The notes below the pieces were generated by a model. That model was not told the DNA's origin and did no database searches. It saw only the letters and a program-made list of their open reading frames with translations. Of a DNA stretch of 36,582 nucleotides, positions 25,030-33,814 are shown in pieces. The stretch comes from an uncultured Bacilli bacterium (lineage in GTDB: Bacteria > Bacillota_I > Bacilli_A > RF39 > UBA660), in NCBI GenBank assembly GCA_948999435.1, contig CARJCM010000005.1:1-36582 (forward strand), in the 5' to 3' direction. The position numbers were made by a program, and so were the translations under genes. Position 1 is the first letter of the stretch. Each line of letters starts with the position of its first letter.

Positions 25030-26967
25030 GAGAAAATCGTTTATATCCCTAGCGATTAAGCGATTTACTTGTGCTCGATAATTTGTTTTACCATTTATAT
25101 TACTAATATTTGGACTTATTACGACCATTGAATATTTAGGATTATCAAAGGGAGCATACATTAAAAAAGTATGACTTAAAACAAAACTATCCATCTTACC
25201 ATCTAAATTACTATCTATCCATGACTCACTTGTTCCTGTTTTTCCGGCAGCATCTGTTTTTGGAGATGCATACCAATATCCTGTTCCAGTGCGCATTACT
25301 TCTCGTAAACTCTCTTGGATTCTTTTTAAATATTTTTCTTCTAAATCTATTTTATTTAATTCTTCTATCTTATTTTCATATATTACTTCATCTTCACTTT
25401 TAATACTATGCATAATATTTAATTTTAATCTTGAGCCATTATTACCAATTGTATTTATATATTGCAGTAAGCCAACAGGTGTATATAAATCATATTGGCC
25501 AATTGATAAATTAAGTAATAGGTCTATTGCTACTTGACTTCCTTTAAATCCTTCAAGTTCGCCTGGTAAATCTATTCCTGTTTTAGTGCCTAAACCAAAC
25601 TTTTTAAATGTTTCACGATATGTTTCAAAGTCACTTTCACTTACTTTAGCTTTCATATTATAACTATATTTGTTGCCTGATATACCTAAAGCTATCATAA
25701 ATTGATAATAATTCGAACTTAGAGCCAAAGCTCTTTTATCATCTAATACTCCTAGCCTGCGATAAGAACATTTGGCAGGTAAATTGGCTAGTTTAACACA
25801 TGAATCATTATATCTGGTTCCAATATCAATTATATTATTTTGATATCCGACAGTTAAAGATGCAGCCTTAACGGCACTTCCGACAGTATAAGCATTTTTA
25901 ATTATATTAATGCTTACATCTTGAAATTCACCATTATCTAATCTTCTAATACCAGCGATAGCTCGCATAGCACCACTACTAGGGTCACTTACTAAAGCAT
26001 ATGATTCACGATAAAATTCTGTATTTGGCATTTTTTTAGCTTGCTCTATTTGATTCTTCATTATTTTTTCTACTTCTAGTTGTAAATTAATATCTATTTC
26101 TAATACTAAGTCATTTCCTCTCTTAGCATTTTTAATAAGTTTTAAATTGTTATTCTCAATTTTATATTTGGCTTTCTCTCCTTTTAAGTATTCTTCATAA
26201 TATTCTTCTAACCCACTTATTCCTACTTTGTCATCATAGCTATATCCATTATTTAATAAATCGTCTTTTTCTTTAGGAAGAGAATTACTTATTTCACCAA
26301 ATATTGTTTTTAGGGTATTTCCATATTTATAATCTCTTTTCCAATCAATACTACCAAAAATACCAGTTAAGTTAGTTTCTAATATTTTAGCATATAATTC
26401 TTCATCAATATTTTTTAGTAATAATTTATTATCGTATATATAACCTTCTTGCATTAAATAGTAAAAGTATGAACTATATTTTTCTAACTCTGTTAAACTA
26501 TCTAACATACTTTCCGTAATTCTTTCTAATTTGTATTTTTCTAGTTCTTTTTTGGTTAACTTTCTTTCACTATAAAGTTTCTTTTCAGTATCTGTTATTA
26601 GTTTTTCACATTCTTCTTTATATTTTAAAAGATAAAACTCTTTTAATTTATTTTCATTATACTCGTATTTATAATCTGTTAACTCTACTAGTTTTTCTGC
26701 GACTTCTAATTCTTCTTCTAATGTAATATAATTAGGTTTATGATACATGATAGTATTTATCCCAATGTTATCAACTAAAACTTTACCATTTATGTCTAAT
26801 ATTCTTCCTCTTGGAGCACTACTTCCTGAAACATATATATTTGTTATACTATTATATTTATTAACATACTTTTCATGATTTGCATAAGCTAAATCTGATA
26901 CCCTAAAGATAAAGATACTAAATATTAAACTTAAAAAGGCAATATATATTAAAAACTTTTTTTGCAT
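25015..26967 (-). CDS. Class B penicillin-binding protein (D,D-transpeptidase)
   Basis: Cross-links peptidoglycan during elongation or division. The ~650-aa protein has one membrane span near residues 5-22, a dimerisation domain beginning APRGRILDINGKVL, a Lys/Glu-rich helical insert at about 85-210, and a transpeptidase domain. Motifs, numbered from ATG 26967: S364-A-V-K367, S417-S-N419 and K576-TGTSE, all present. Whether it is the elongation (PBP2) or division (FtsI) type cannot be decided from sequence alone. ATG 26967 is preferred because AAGGGTG lies just upstream; a GTG at 26976 is part of that site. It is divergent from the YqfT-like gene. Confidence 0.9.
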   Translation of the reverse strand: MQKKFLIYIAFLSLIFSIFIFRVSDLAYANHEKYVNKYNSITNIYVSGSSAPRGRILDINGKVLVDNIGINTIMYHKPNYITLEEELEVAEKLVELTDYKYEYNENKLKEFYLLKYKEECEKLITDTEKKLYSERKLTKKELEKYKLERITESMLDSLTELEKYSSYFYYLMQEGYIYDNKLLLKNIDEELYAKILETNLTGIFGSIDWKRDYKYGNTLKTIFGEISNSLPKEKDDLLNNGYSYDDKVGISGLEEYYEEYLKGEKAKYKIENNNLKLIKNAKRGNDLVLEIDINLQLEVEKIMKNQIEQAKKMPNTEFYRESYALVSDPSSGAMRAIAGIRRLDNGEFQDVSINIIKNAYTVGSAVKAASLTVGYQNNIIDIGTRYNDSCVKLANLPAKCSYRRLGVLDDKRALALSSNYYQFMIALGISGNKYSYNMKAKVSESDFETYRETFKKFGLGTKTGIDLPGELEGFKGSQVAIDLLLNLSIGQYDLYTPVGLLQYINTIGNNGSRLKLNIMHSIKSEDEVIYENKIEELNKIDLEEKYLKRIQESLREVMRTGTGYWYASPKTDAAGKTGTSESWIDSNLDGKMDSFVLSHTFLMYAPFDNPKYSMVVISPNISNINGKTNYRAQVNRLIARDINDFLLSNE

Positions 26968-27055
26968 TTTATACACCCTTTTTAGTATGGCTATTTTTTT
27001 AGATTTAATAAGATTATTTATTTTTTTCTCGCATATAATATTGTAGGTGATATTT

Positions 27056-27319
27056 ATGTATAATTTAATTAGTCGTTATATGTCTAAACTAACTCGTGAT
27101 GATGTAAATAATTTTGCTATAAGCAAGAATGTAATCTTAAGTGATGGTGAACTTGATTTTGTTTATGATTTTGTAAAAAAGAATTGGGAACAAGTTATTA
27201 AAAATCCTAAACTACTACATTTAGAAAGATATCAAAATCAGTTTAGTCCAGAAAACTTTCAAAAAATCCAAAAATTATTTAATGAATATAGTTCAAAATA
27301 TCAAGCTTTCTTAAAATAG
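27056..27319 (+). CDS. Small helical protein, DUF2624/YqfT-like
   Basis: 87-aa soluble helical protein (SKLTRDDVNNFAISKNVILSDGELDFVYDFV...). The pattern of an N-terminal LT-x-DV-x-FA helix followed by VYDFVKKNWEQVI resembles Bacillus YqfT (DUF2624), whose gene neighbours the endonuclease IV gene; nfo lies about 2 kb away here. The match is from memory and moderate. ATG 27056 is chosen, with TAGGTGA five bases upstream; an in-frame GTG at 27047 lies within that site. TATAAT at 27034-27039 is a likely -10, and a terminator follows. Confidence 0.7.
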   Translation: MYNLISRYMSKLTRDDVNNFAISKNVILSDGELDFVYDFVKKNWEQVIKNPKLLHLERYQNQFSPENFQKIQKLFNEYSSKYQAFLK

Positions 27320-27330
27320 AAAGTTTTTTT
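27304..27330 (+). terminator. Terminator of the YqfT-like gene
   Basis: CTTTCT-TAAAAT-AGAAAG (27306-27323) followed by T7. It overlaps the 3' end of the gene. Confidence 0.7.
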
Positions 27331-27333
27331 AAT

Positions 27334-27357
27334 AAAAAAAAGCTAACAATGCTAACT
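27334..27357 (-). terminator. Terminator of the SGNH hydrolase gene
   Basis: AGTTAGC-ATT-GTTAGCT on the - strand (27357-27341), a 7-bp stem with two G-U pairs, then a T-run. It directly follows the stop codon. Confidence 0.65.
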
Positions 27358-28497
27358 TTATTTTCTGTTGATTCTTAGTACATCTTGTATTTCAGCTTGA
27401 ATATCTTGGATTTCATTTTGAATAAATAATGCTTTGTCATAATCTACTAGTATACTATAATAAAATGCTAAAATTTCTGTTCTTAATTTTCCCTCTTCTT
27501 CTTTAATAGCGCTAGTAATAATTTCATAAATATTTTGACAATCACTTACTCCATAATGCAAACCTGCTCCATCAAATTTACTTATTAATTCACTTGTTAA
27601 TCCTAAATCTATATAATTTAAATTTTCAATATTAGAATTTGCTATTTTTTCTTTTAAAGTTTTATTAAAATCATTTATACCTGCATTACTAACTCTTGTA
27701 GCTTTTTTATCATCAACTGGTCCAACAGAGACAATATATATATGATGATTTTTCCATCTTCCGTTTGCTAACTCACTAAATTCTTGAAAATATGTTTCTG
27801 AATTAATTCCTTTATAATCATTAACCCCTAACCAAATTACTATATTATAAGATTTGTCAGTTTGCATTTTACTTTCAAGACCATTTATAGCACCATCCAT
27901 GGCATTTGTTTTACTAGGTTTAAATTTACCTTCTCCAATTAGCCAGTCATAACCATAACCTATTCCATAAACTGTTTTGTCTTCTTCAATTGCTTTACTT
28001 GTTAACATTCCAAATGTTCTAGAATCTCCTAAATATAATGTTTCTCTTAGTTCTTCTCCTTTTAATATATTAATAAAATCATTTAATGTTAAATTTAAAT
28101 ATTTACTAAATAAACTTTTAAAAGCATTTTTATATCTTGGATTATTTATAAGCTTTAATAAGTCTTCAAATGTCAGATTATTTTTTTCTAATAATAAGGC
28201 TATTTCAACATTATAATTTATACTTTCAGTTGCAACTAAATTATCAGCATAATTGTATTCTTTAATTATCCCTTTATTTCGTTTTAGATATTCATTCTCA
28301 CTATTTCTTTTTGTAGAAGTTATTGTAGTATTATTATTTTGACTTTTTTTACTATTATTAGTTGATAATCCTATATAAGATAATATAGTTATTAGTAAAG
28401 CGAAAGCTATATAAAAGACTTTTTTTAAGTTTGGTTTTGTAAACTTAATTTTTAACTTTTTAATAATTGATTTAAAAATTTCACTATATTTTTGCAT
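27358..28497 (-). CDS. Membrane-anchored SGNH/GDSL-type hydrolase
   Basis: 379-aa protein with a basic N-tail, one membrane span at about 26-44, a Ser/Asn/Thr linker, a helical region, and an SGNH esterase domain. Block I is G157-D-S159-R, block III G224-V-N226-D, and block V D309-GAGL-H314 supplies the Asp-His pair. The Ser-Asp-His triad is complete. It probably acts outside the cell on an acyl or acetyl ester, for example on wall polymers (inference; substrate not visible). About 45 C-terminal residues form a coiled coil. It has a strong promoter (28529-28557) and GAGGG before ATG 28497. Confidence 0.82.
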   Translation of the reverse strand: MQKYSEIFKSIIKKLKIKFTKPNLKKVFYIAFALLITILSYIGLSTNNSKKSQNNNTTITSTKRNSENEYLKRNKGIIKEYNYADNLVATESINYNVEIALLLEKNNLTFEDLLKLINNPRYKNAFKSLFSKYLNLTLNDFINILKGEELRETLYLGDSRTFGMLTSKAIEEDKTVYGIGYGYDWLIGEGKFKPSKTNAMDGAINGLESKMQTDKSYNIVIWLGVNDYKGINSETYFQEFSELANGRWKNHHIYIVSVGPVDDKKATRVSNAGINDFNKTLKEKIANSNIENLNYIDLGLTSELISKFDGAGLHYGVSDCQNIYEIITSAIKEEEGKLRTEILAFYYSILVDYDKALFIQNEIQDIQAEIQDVLRINRK

Positions 28498-28528
28498 AAA
28501 AAAATCCCTCTTTTTTTCTTGATTGTAT

Positions 28529-28557
28529 ATTTTAGCACAAAAATATTAAAGTGTCAA
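28529..28557 (-). promoter_or_regulatory. Strong promoter of the SGNH gene, fused to the preceding terminator
   Basis: Perfect TTGACA (28557-28552), 17 bases, then TAAAAT (28534-28529) with an extended TGTGC. The -35 overlaps the T-run of the upstream terminator (AGCTTTTTTTGACA). Confidence 0.8.
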
Positions 28558-28579
28558 AAAAAGCTAACAAACGTTAACT
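28556..28579 (-). terminator. Terminator of the 124-aa gene
   Basis: AGTTAAC-GTTT-GTTAGCT (28579-28562), a 7-bp stem with one G-U pair, then T7. It contains the stop codon of the gene and runs straight into the next -35. Confidence 0.7.
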
Positions 28580-28948
28580 TCTTCCTGCTCCTAAAGTACT
28601 TTTAATTCTTTCTATTTCTTTATAAGCTTTTATATTATAAAATTCCATCAAAGCATTTAAGTATTCTTCACCGAAGATAGATGCTATATAATCTCTTAAT
28701 CTGGCATCGGGTACATTCGGCGAAAAATGTTTTCTCATAGTAAAATCTTGGATGGAATACATTCCTATATGATAACCATCATCCCAAGCACTAACTAAAT
28801 ATACTTGATTACCAAATTCATCTTTTCTATCTGGCTCTCTAAATACTTGTACTTGTTTAACTTTATGAGTAGATGTTTCTTCATAAACATAATTTAATAA
28901 ATCTAAAATTTGATTATCATCAAACTGGTTTAAAAATTTTAATGGCAT
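28574..28948 (-). CDS. Hypothetical protein, 124 aa
   Basis: Not recognised. A soluble protein with an N-terminal helix (PLKFLNQFDDNQILDLLNYV), a central beta-rich part (VQVFREPD, YLVSAWDDGYHIGMYSI) and C-terminal helices. No cysteines, signal peptide or membrane span. ATG 28948 follows GGGAG. It lies downstream of nfo and upstream of the SGNH gene, ending in a terminator fused to the next promoter. Confidence 0.65.
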   Translation of the reverse strand: MPLKFLNQFDDNQILDLLNYVYEETSTHKVKQVQVFREPDRKDEFGNQVYLVSAWDDGYHIGMYSIQDFTMRKHFSPNVPDARLRDYIASIFGEEYLNALMEFYNIKAYKEIERIKSTLGAGRS

Positions 28949-28998
28949 GAATATCTCCCTCTCTTAGGTGTCTATTATATTTTATTTAATGGCTGATG

Positions 28999-29910
28999 TC
29001 AAATGTTTTTATAAAACTCTCTTATATCACTTAAAAGATTAGTATTAAATTTCTTATCTTTTAACATTACGATTTCAAATTTATAAGGAGGATATATTCT
29101 TTCTTTATCTTCATCATTTTCACCAATGTATGGGGTTTCTAAGATTTTAGGAATGTCTTTTAGTTTTTCATTATATATAATATTTATAATTGTATCAAAT
29201 CCAAGTGTTCCAAAGCCTATATTAGCATGCCTATCTTTATGAGAACTAAATGGATTTTTACTGTCATTAACATGGATACATTTTATTTTTTCTAAACCAA
29301 TTGTTTTTTCAAATAGTTCAATAAAGCTTTCAAACTCCCCCATATTATATCCTGCATCATTTAAGTGACAAGTATCTAGGCATACTCCTATTTTATCAAT
29401 TTCGTTTATGCCATCAAGGAGATATTTTATTTCTTCTAATGTGCATCCTAATTCTGTTCCTTTTCCTGCCATAGTTTCTAATAATATAACTACTTTTGTA
29501 TCTTTCGTAATTATTTTATTTAACGCAAAAATTATATTATTTAATGCCGTGGTTCTTTCAATACCAACACTTGAACCTGGATGTAATACAATATATTTTA
29601 TACCTATACTTTCACATCTAGCTATTTCATTTTTTAAAAATGTGATACTAAAATCATACTTTCTTTCATCTAAATTATTAGCTAAATTTACAATATATGG
29701 AGCATGACATATAACATTTTTTATATCTATGTTATTTTCCATCATAAGTTTTTTAGCTTCTAAAGTTAATTCTTCATTTATATCTTTTCTTATAGTATTT
29801 TGAGGAGCACCTGTATAAAACATAAATGTATTAGCACCATAGCTTATCGCTTCTTTAACACTTCCTAATAATTGCTCCTTACCAAAGGATACATGAGAAC
29901 CTATTATCAT
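28999..29910 (-). CDS. nfo: Endonuclease IV (AP endonuclease)
   Basis: Cuts DNA at abasic sites in base-excision repair. The 303-aa TIM-barrel protein has every metal ligand of the family: H69 (CHAPY), H110 (VLHPGS), E145 (LLETMAG), D179 and H182 (CLDTCH), H213 (IHVNDS), D226 and H228 (HKDRHANIG) and E258 (ILETPY). The length is normal. The start is ATG 29910 after TTAGGTGAT. Its promoter is embedded in the terminator of the pilin gene. Confidence 0.95.
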   Translation of the reverse strand: MIIGSHVSFGKEQLLGSVKEAISYGANTFMFYTGAPQNTIRKDINEELTLEAKKLMMENNIDIKNVICHAPYIVNLANNLDERKYDFSITFLKNEIARCESIGIKYIVLHPGSSVGIERTTALNNIIFALNKIITKDTKVVILLETMAGKGTELGCTLEEIKYLLDGINEIDKIGVCLDTCHLNDAGYNMGEFESFIELFEKTIGLEKIKCIHVNDSKNPFSSHKDRHANIGFGTLGFDTIINIIYNEKLKDIPKILETPYIGENDEDKERIYPPYKFEIVMLKDKKFNTNLLSDIREFYKNI

Positions 29911-29928
29911 TTTTAATCACCTAATTTA

Positions 29929-29957
29929 ATTATAAAAGAAAAGAAACTTTATCGCAA
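29929..29957 (-). promoter_or_regulatory. Probable nfo promoter inside the pilin terminator
   Basis: TTGCGA (29957-29952), 17 bases, then TATAAT (29934-29929). The -35 is formed by the loop and 5' arm of the terminator hairpin, and the -10 lies at the end of its T-run. Confidence 0.5.
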
Positions 29958-29965
29958 GTTTCTTT
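29935..29965 (-). terminator. Terminator of the prepilin gene
   Basis: AAAGAAACTT-GCGATA-AAGTTTCTTT (29965-29940), a perfect 10-bp stem, followed by TCTTTTA. Confidence 0.8.
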
Positions 29966-29986
29966 TGATTTTTTGTTAAACTTTTA

Positions 29987-30406
29987 TTAGTTAACTCCAC
30001 ATACAGTTGAAGCATCTTCACTTGATTCAGTTACATCATCTGGGCTAACATCAGCTTCTTTGCCTTCAATCATATGAGTTCCGTTTGATAACCAGATTTT
30101 ATATGTCATTTTTCCATCATTGTTCTCTATTAATACACTTCCTGTATAATTTTCGTCATTTTTAGATAATGTTCCACCATCTAATATATCTTGATAGCTA
30201 TAACACTTTGTGCCAGAACCATTTTTACCATAAAGTGTCCAAGCATGTTTAATTATTTCATTGGCTTCAGTTGCAAATACTTGCTTTTTGGCTGAACCCA
30301 TCATTGGGACAACAGCATTGGTTGCTATTAAAACAACAACTGATAATATTACTATAACACTTAATAACTCTACTAACGTAAAACCTTTTTCATTTAATCT
30401 CTTCAT
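29987..30406 (-). CDS. Type IV prepilin-like protein (pseudopilin)
   Basis: 139-aa protein with a class III signal: MKRLNEKG|FTLVELL, processing after G8, E13 at position +5, then a ~22-residue hydrophobic helix. The globular part has two Cys (KCYSY and near the end STVCGVN) that could form a disulphide, as in ComGC-like and other Gram-positive pseudopilins. No pilus ATPase, membrane core or prepilin peptidase gene is nearby, so partners must lie elsewhere. ATG 30406 is chosen, with AAGGTGA upstream; the in-frame GTG at 30415 lies within that site. A terminator follows. Confidence 0.85.
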   Translation of the reverse strand: MKRLNEKGFTLVELLSVIVILSVVVLIATNAVVPMMGSAKKQVFATEANEIIKHAWTLYGKNGSGTKCYSYQDILDGGTLSKNDENYTGSVLIENNDGKMTYKIWLSNGTHMIEGKEADVSPDDVTESSEDASTVCGVN

Positions 30407-30477
30407 ATCCTTCACCTTCTAAAATTAATTATACCAAAAATACTTATTTAGTCAAGGGACAGAATTATTTTTTGTTG

Positions 30478-30831
30478 TTATTTTAATCTTTTTTTTATTT
30501 CTTCTTTTGTAAGACCAAAACTTATTAGCTCTTTTTCTAAATCTTTTATTTTAGTAATAAGCTCATTTATTTTTATTTCTTTGGCTTTTGTTATATCACT
30601 TGAGATAAATGTGCCTTTAGTAGATTTTGAAATAATAATTTTTTTCATCTCTAAGATATCATAAGATTTTTTAACCGTATTAGGATTAATGCCTAGCGTG
30701 CAAGCTAGTTGTCTAACACTTGGTATTTGACTGTCTGGTTTTAATATATTTAAACTTACTAGACGTTCTATTTCACTTACGATTTGTTCATATATTGGAA
30801 TTCTAGAATTATAATTGATATTTATATTCAT
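30478..30831 (-). CDS. GntR-family transcriptional regulator, YtrA subfamily
   Basis: 117-aa repressor-type protein with the GntR winged helix (RIPIYEQIVSEIERLV...IPSVRQLACTLGINPNTVKKSYDILE) and only a short helical tail (EIKINELITKIKDL...), typical of YtrA types that regulate adjacent ABC transporters. ATG 30831 matches the family N-terminus and starts four bases after the permease stop, suggesting translational re-initiation; the nearest SD-like GAGG is about 15 bases upstream. An in-frame ATG at 30852 is a possible alternative. It is the last gene of an ATPase-permease-regulator operon and probably binds the palindrome at 33706-33730. Confidence 0.87.
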   Translation of the reverse strand: MNININYNSRIPIYEQIVSEIERLVSLNILKPDSQIPSVRQLACTLGINPNTVKKSYDILEMKKIIISKSTKGTFISSDITKAKEIKINELITKIKDLEKELISFGLTKEEIKKRLK

Positions 30832-30835
30832 ATGT

Positions 30836-32812
30836 TTAATTTTTTTCCTCATAATCTTCGTTAGTAACTGGTATTTCGACAATAGAACTTTTTAGGCTTT
30901 GATAATATTCGTCATCTTTTAAGTTTTCTTCATATTTTTTAAACTCTTCTTTAAATGATAATTCATCTCCAATTAATACTAATATGCCATATTTAGTATA
31001 CATATGAAGATTTAAAGTATTTTCGGTAATTTCATTATTGTTGTTTTGTAAAAAATTTATGAATTTTGTTTTATTTTTCTTTATTACATAATCGATAAGA
31101 GGATATTCTGTAACACTTTCTATTTCAAAATCATTGTTATTTTCTAAAAAACTTATTACTTTTTTATTTTTTTCATTCATGACATATTTGTCTAATTCTT
31201 TATCAATATTAGGCATAATATAAAATGTTTCGTATTTATGATTTTTATAAGTCTTAACTTCTAATAAAAAGTCATTGCTATCATAAGTATAATTATCTAT
31301 ATTAGTCATAGTATTTTTTATTAAACTCTTTAATTTTTTAGTTACTTTTATATCTTTGCCTGTAAAATTAATACTATCATAATCATAATTTTTAAAATAT
31401 TCTTTTATATAATTGTTTTCTATTTCTTTTAAAATGTTATCTGTTTCTTTACTCCAATTTAGACCTAAACTATATCTTTTATTATTAGTTTTAATATTTA
31501 AATAAGTGTAGCTTTTGTATTCTTTAATGTTGTCATTTATTGTTTCTTTAATTATCCTATTTATTAAGTCTTCCCCTGTTATTTCACTATTTTCTAATTT
31601 ATATACTTCATCTTTTTTTATAGTTATATTTTTAAAAGCTATTTCTTTAATATCATTAATAACATAACTTTTACTATTCATTTGCATATCATATAAACCA
31701 AATAAACCTAAAAATAATCCTAAAGTTATTAAACTTATAATACTTGTTTTTAAAAGTTTGTATATCTCTTTTCTAGTTATTAAATCATATATGACAGAAT
31801 AAATTAAAATTATCGCAATACTTATAATAAAACCTAATTCATCAGATTGTTTAATAATTAAATAGCAGATGAATGAAACTGGTATTAAAGTTATTCCTTT
31901 GATAAAATAGTGTAATTTAGAATTTTTAAAACTGGTTTCATTGTTTTCCATTTTACGTTTATTAAATAGATAATAGCCAATAAACGAATATATAGGAATT
32001 AATATAAGCATCTTTATAATACTTTTAGTACTATAAAACGTATTATCTTCTAAGCTATCTATTGAATAGATAGGTGCAGTAAAGTTTAAATCAGGTATAA
32101 TATTGCCATGTATTTCATATTCATTATCTTTTAAATGCTTTATGCAAGTATTATATTTGTAACAATTATAAGTTTCGGGTTTACAATTATCATTAGTACA
32201 TTTAATATATGAACTAGATTGGTGATTACTAATAAAATAAATATCTACAACCCTAAAGAATGGCACTAAACATATTATAGTTAGTATTAATACTAAACTT
32301 CCCATTAAGTTACCAGCGATACTTATGGCTAAACTGGATACGATAAATATAAAGATATAAGATACTAAATATAAAATAAAGTAATCTAATATTAAACTAA
32401 ATGGAATTACTAAGTTGGAGAATATTAAACCAAAGAATATATATATAAGTGAATTTAATAACATAAAGATCGTTATTATTAATATGCCTCCAATAATATT
32501 TGTAATATATATTGTACTCCTACTAAGAGGTTTTGATAAAACAAAATCAACACTCTTATTTTTAAAGACAAAACCAAATAATGAGACTGCTAAAACGATA
32601 GGAATTATAAATAATCCTAAATATGTTATCATACTTAAAGAATTAAAATCTAATATTTCAATCCCATTTAAGGATATAGTTATCGCCACTAAAACTAAAA
32701 TATTTAATAATGGAATTAATCCTAAACAAAATGCTAGTAATGCTTTAGATTTTTTGATATTTTCTTTTAAAAATCTTGTGTTAAATTTTTTAAACAATTT
32801 CATTAAATTCAT
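30836..32812 (-). CDS. ABC-2 type transporter permease
   Basis: 658-aa membrane protein with roughly 10-12 hydrophobic spans, grouped in residues 25-190 and 255-375, and a large soluble region of about 270 residues from about 385 to the end, rich in Lys, Asp and Asn. Between the two membrane groups lies a Cys-rich loop (CTNDNCKPETYNCYKYNTC, four Cys in 19 residues), probably extracytoplasmic. It partners the ATPase encoded upstream, overlapping its end by 23 bases. ATG 32812 has GGAGG nine bases before it. Substrate unknown; YtrA-linked systems often respond to wall-active compounds. Confidence 0.85.
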   Translation of the reverse strand: MNLMKLFKKFNTRFLKENIKKSKALLAFCLGLIPLLNILVLVAITISLNGIEILDFNSLSMITYLGLFIIPIVLAVSLFGFVFKNKSVDFVLSKPLSRSTIYITNIIGGILIITIFMLLNSLIYIFFGLIFSNLVIPFSLILDYFILYLVSYIFIFIVSSLAISIAGNLMGSLVLILTIICLVPFFRVVDIYFISNHQSSSYIKCTNDNCKPETYNCYKYNTCIKHLKDNEYEIHGNIIPDLNFTAPIYSIDSLEDNTFYSTKSIIKMLILIPIYSFIGYYLFNKRKMENNETSFKNSKLHYFIKGITLIPVSFICYLIIKQSDELGFIISIAIILIYSVIYDLITRKEIYKLLKTSIISLITLGLFLGLFGLYDMQMNSKSYVINDIKEIAFKNITIKKDEVYKLENSEITGEDLINRIIKETINDNIKEYKSYTYLNIKTNNKRYSLGLNWSKETDNILKEIENNYIKEYFKNYDYDSINFTGKDIKVTKKLKSLIKNTMTNIDNYTYDSNDFLLEVKTYKNHKYETFYIMPNIDKELDKYVMNEKNKKVISFLENNNDFEIESVTEYPLIDYVIKKNKTKFINFLQNNNNEITENTLNLHMYTKYGILVLIGDELSFKEEFKKYEENLKDDEYYQSLKSSIVEIPVTNEDYEEKN

Positions 32813-33689
32813 ATCCTAAGGCCTCCATTTGATATATAAATACTTCTTCTAGTGTAAGTGGTAGATAATCTAGTATTATTGGTTTTAATTTTTCTAATAT
32901 TATACGACTATCTTTTTTATCATCATTTATTATTAATGTTGCTACACTCCCTATTTTTTTGTATGATAATATTTTTAAACCTTTAAATGTACTTTTATTA
33001 AACTCACTCTTTAAAGAAACTTGTACTTTAAACATATTTGTTTTTATTGTATCTATATCACTTTCAAATAATATATTTCCTTTATATAATAATCCTAAAT
33101 TATCACATATGTCTTCTAATTCTCTTAAATTGTGACTTGTCATTATAATTGTTCTTTTATTATCAGCCATTAAATCTGCGAGTAAACTCTTGAAATATTT
33201 TCTAATAACTGGGTCTAAGCCATCAAAAGTTTCATCAAATAACATATATTTGGCTTTAGTTGCTAGGGCACATAATAAAGCACATTGTCTTTTCATTCCT
33301 TTGGAATATGAACTTAATTTGGCATTTATGTTTAATTTTAATGTATTAGCATGATTTATTAAATAATTCATATCAAAACTCTGATATAATGATTTATAAT
33401 ACTCTGCCATATCCATTAAAGTATAATTTGAATAAAAATATAAATCATCAGGGACAAAGACAATATCTTGTTTTATCTCTTCATTATCAAAGACTTCTTT
33501 ACCATCTATTAAAATACTTCCTGAATCACTTTTATAAATACTTGTTATTAAACGTAATAATGTGGATTTACCTGCTCCATTAGCTCCAACTAAACCATAG
33601 ATAGCATTATCTTTTATGGTGCAATTTAGATTTTCTAATACGATTTTATCATCACTAAAACTCTTAGTTAAATTCTTAATCTCTATCAT
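32790..33689 (-). CDS. ABC transporter ATP-binding protein (YtrB-like)
   Basis: 299-aa ATPase subunit. Walker A is GANGAGKST (35-43), the degenerate signature is YSKGMKRQ (128-135), Walker B is MLFDE (149-153) with D-loop GLD, and the switch His is in TSHNL. The Q-loop Gln is replaced by VPDD, as is common in drug/peptide ABC-2 exporters. A ~90-residue C-terminal domain follows. It is first in the operon with the permease and the GntR regulator. AAAGGA precedes ATG 33689. The promoter and operator lie upstream. Confidence 0.93.
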   Translation of the reverse strand: MIEIKNLTKSFSDDKIVLENLNCTIKDNAIYGLVGANGAGKSTLLRLITSIYKSDSGSILIDGKEVFDNEEIKQDIVFVPDDLYFYSNYTLMDMAEYYKSLYQSFDMNYLINHANTLKLNINAKLSSYSKGMKRQCALLCALATKAKYMLFDETFDGLDPVIRKYFKSLLADLMADNKRTIIMTSHNLRELEDICDNLGLLYKGNILFESDIDTIKTNMFKVQVSLKSEFNKSTFKGLKILSYKKIGSVATLIINDDKKDSRIILEKLKPIILDYLPLTLEEVFIYQMEALGYEFNEIV

Positions 33690-33705
33690 TTATATTTCCT
33701 TTCAC

Positions 33706-33730
33706 ATTGTACTATATGTACTAATACAAT
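33706..33730 (-). promoter_or_regulatory. Likely GntR operator at the transporter transcription start
   Basis: A 25-bp imperfect palindrome with arms ATTGTA (33706-33711) and TACAAT (33725-33730) and inner GTAC copies. It covers the predicted start site (about 33727) of the operon that encodes its own GntR regulator, so autorepression is likely. Confidence 0.55.
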
Positions 33731-33733
33731 TAA

Positions 33734-33762
33734 AGCATACCACTTAATTATTATTTTGGCAA
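33734..33762 (-). promoter_or_regulatory. Sigma-A promoter of the ABC/GntR operon
   Basis: TTGCCA (33762-33757), 17 bases, then TATGCT (33739-33734), just upstream of the palindrome. Confidence 0.6.
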
Positions 33763-33784
33763 TATAAAATTTAAAATTTTAGTA

Positions 33785-33814
33785 TTTAAAAACTTCTAAA
33801 TAAATAGAAGTTTT
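33785..33814 (-). terminator. Terminator of the rhodanese gene
   Basis: AAAACTTCTA-TTTATT-TAGAAGTTTT (33814-33789), a perfect 10-bp stem followed by a T/A-rich run. Confidence 0.75.

Noticed and set aside
5160..25030. Exact Spo0A-box-like TGTCGAA near recU (5160-5166) and rpmG (25022-25028), and a partial match upstream of spoIIGA (11894-11900)
   Set aside because: The same 7-mer also occurs inside coding sequence (near 19147, 22408 and 30876), so it is not enriched at promoters. Two of the sites are better read as -35 or spacer sequence.
27341..27356. GCTAAC-AAT-GCTAAC direct repeat
   Set aside because: Explained by a terminator stem with G-U pairs on the - strand.
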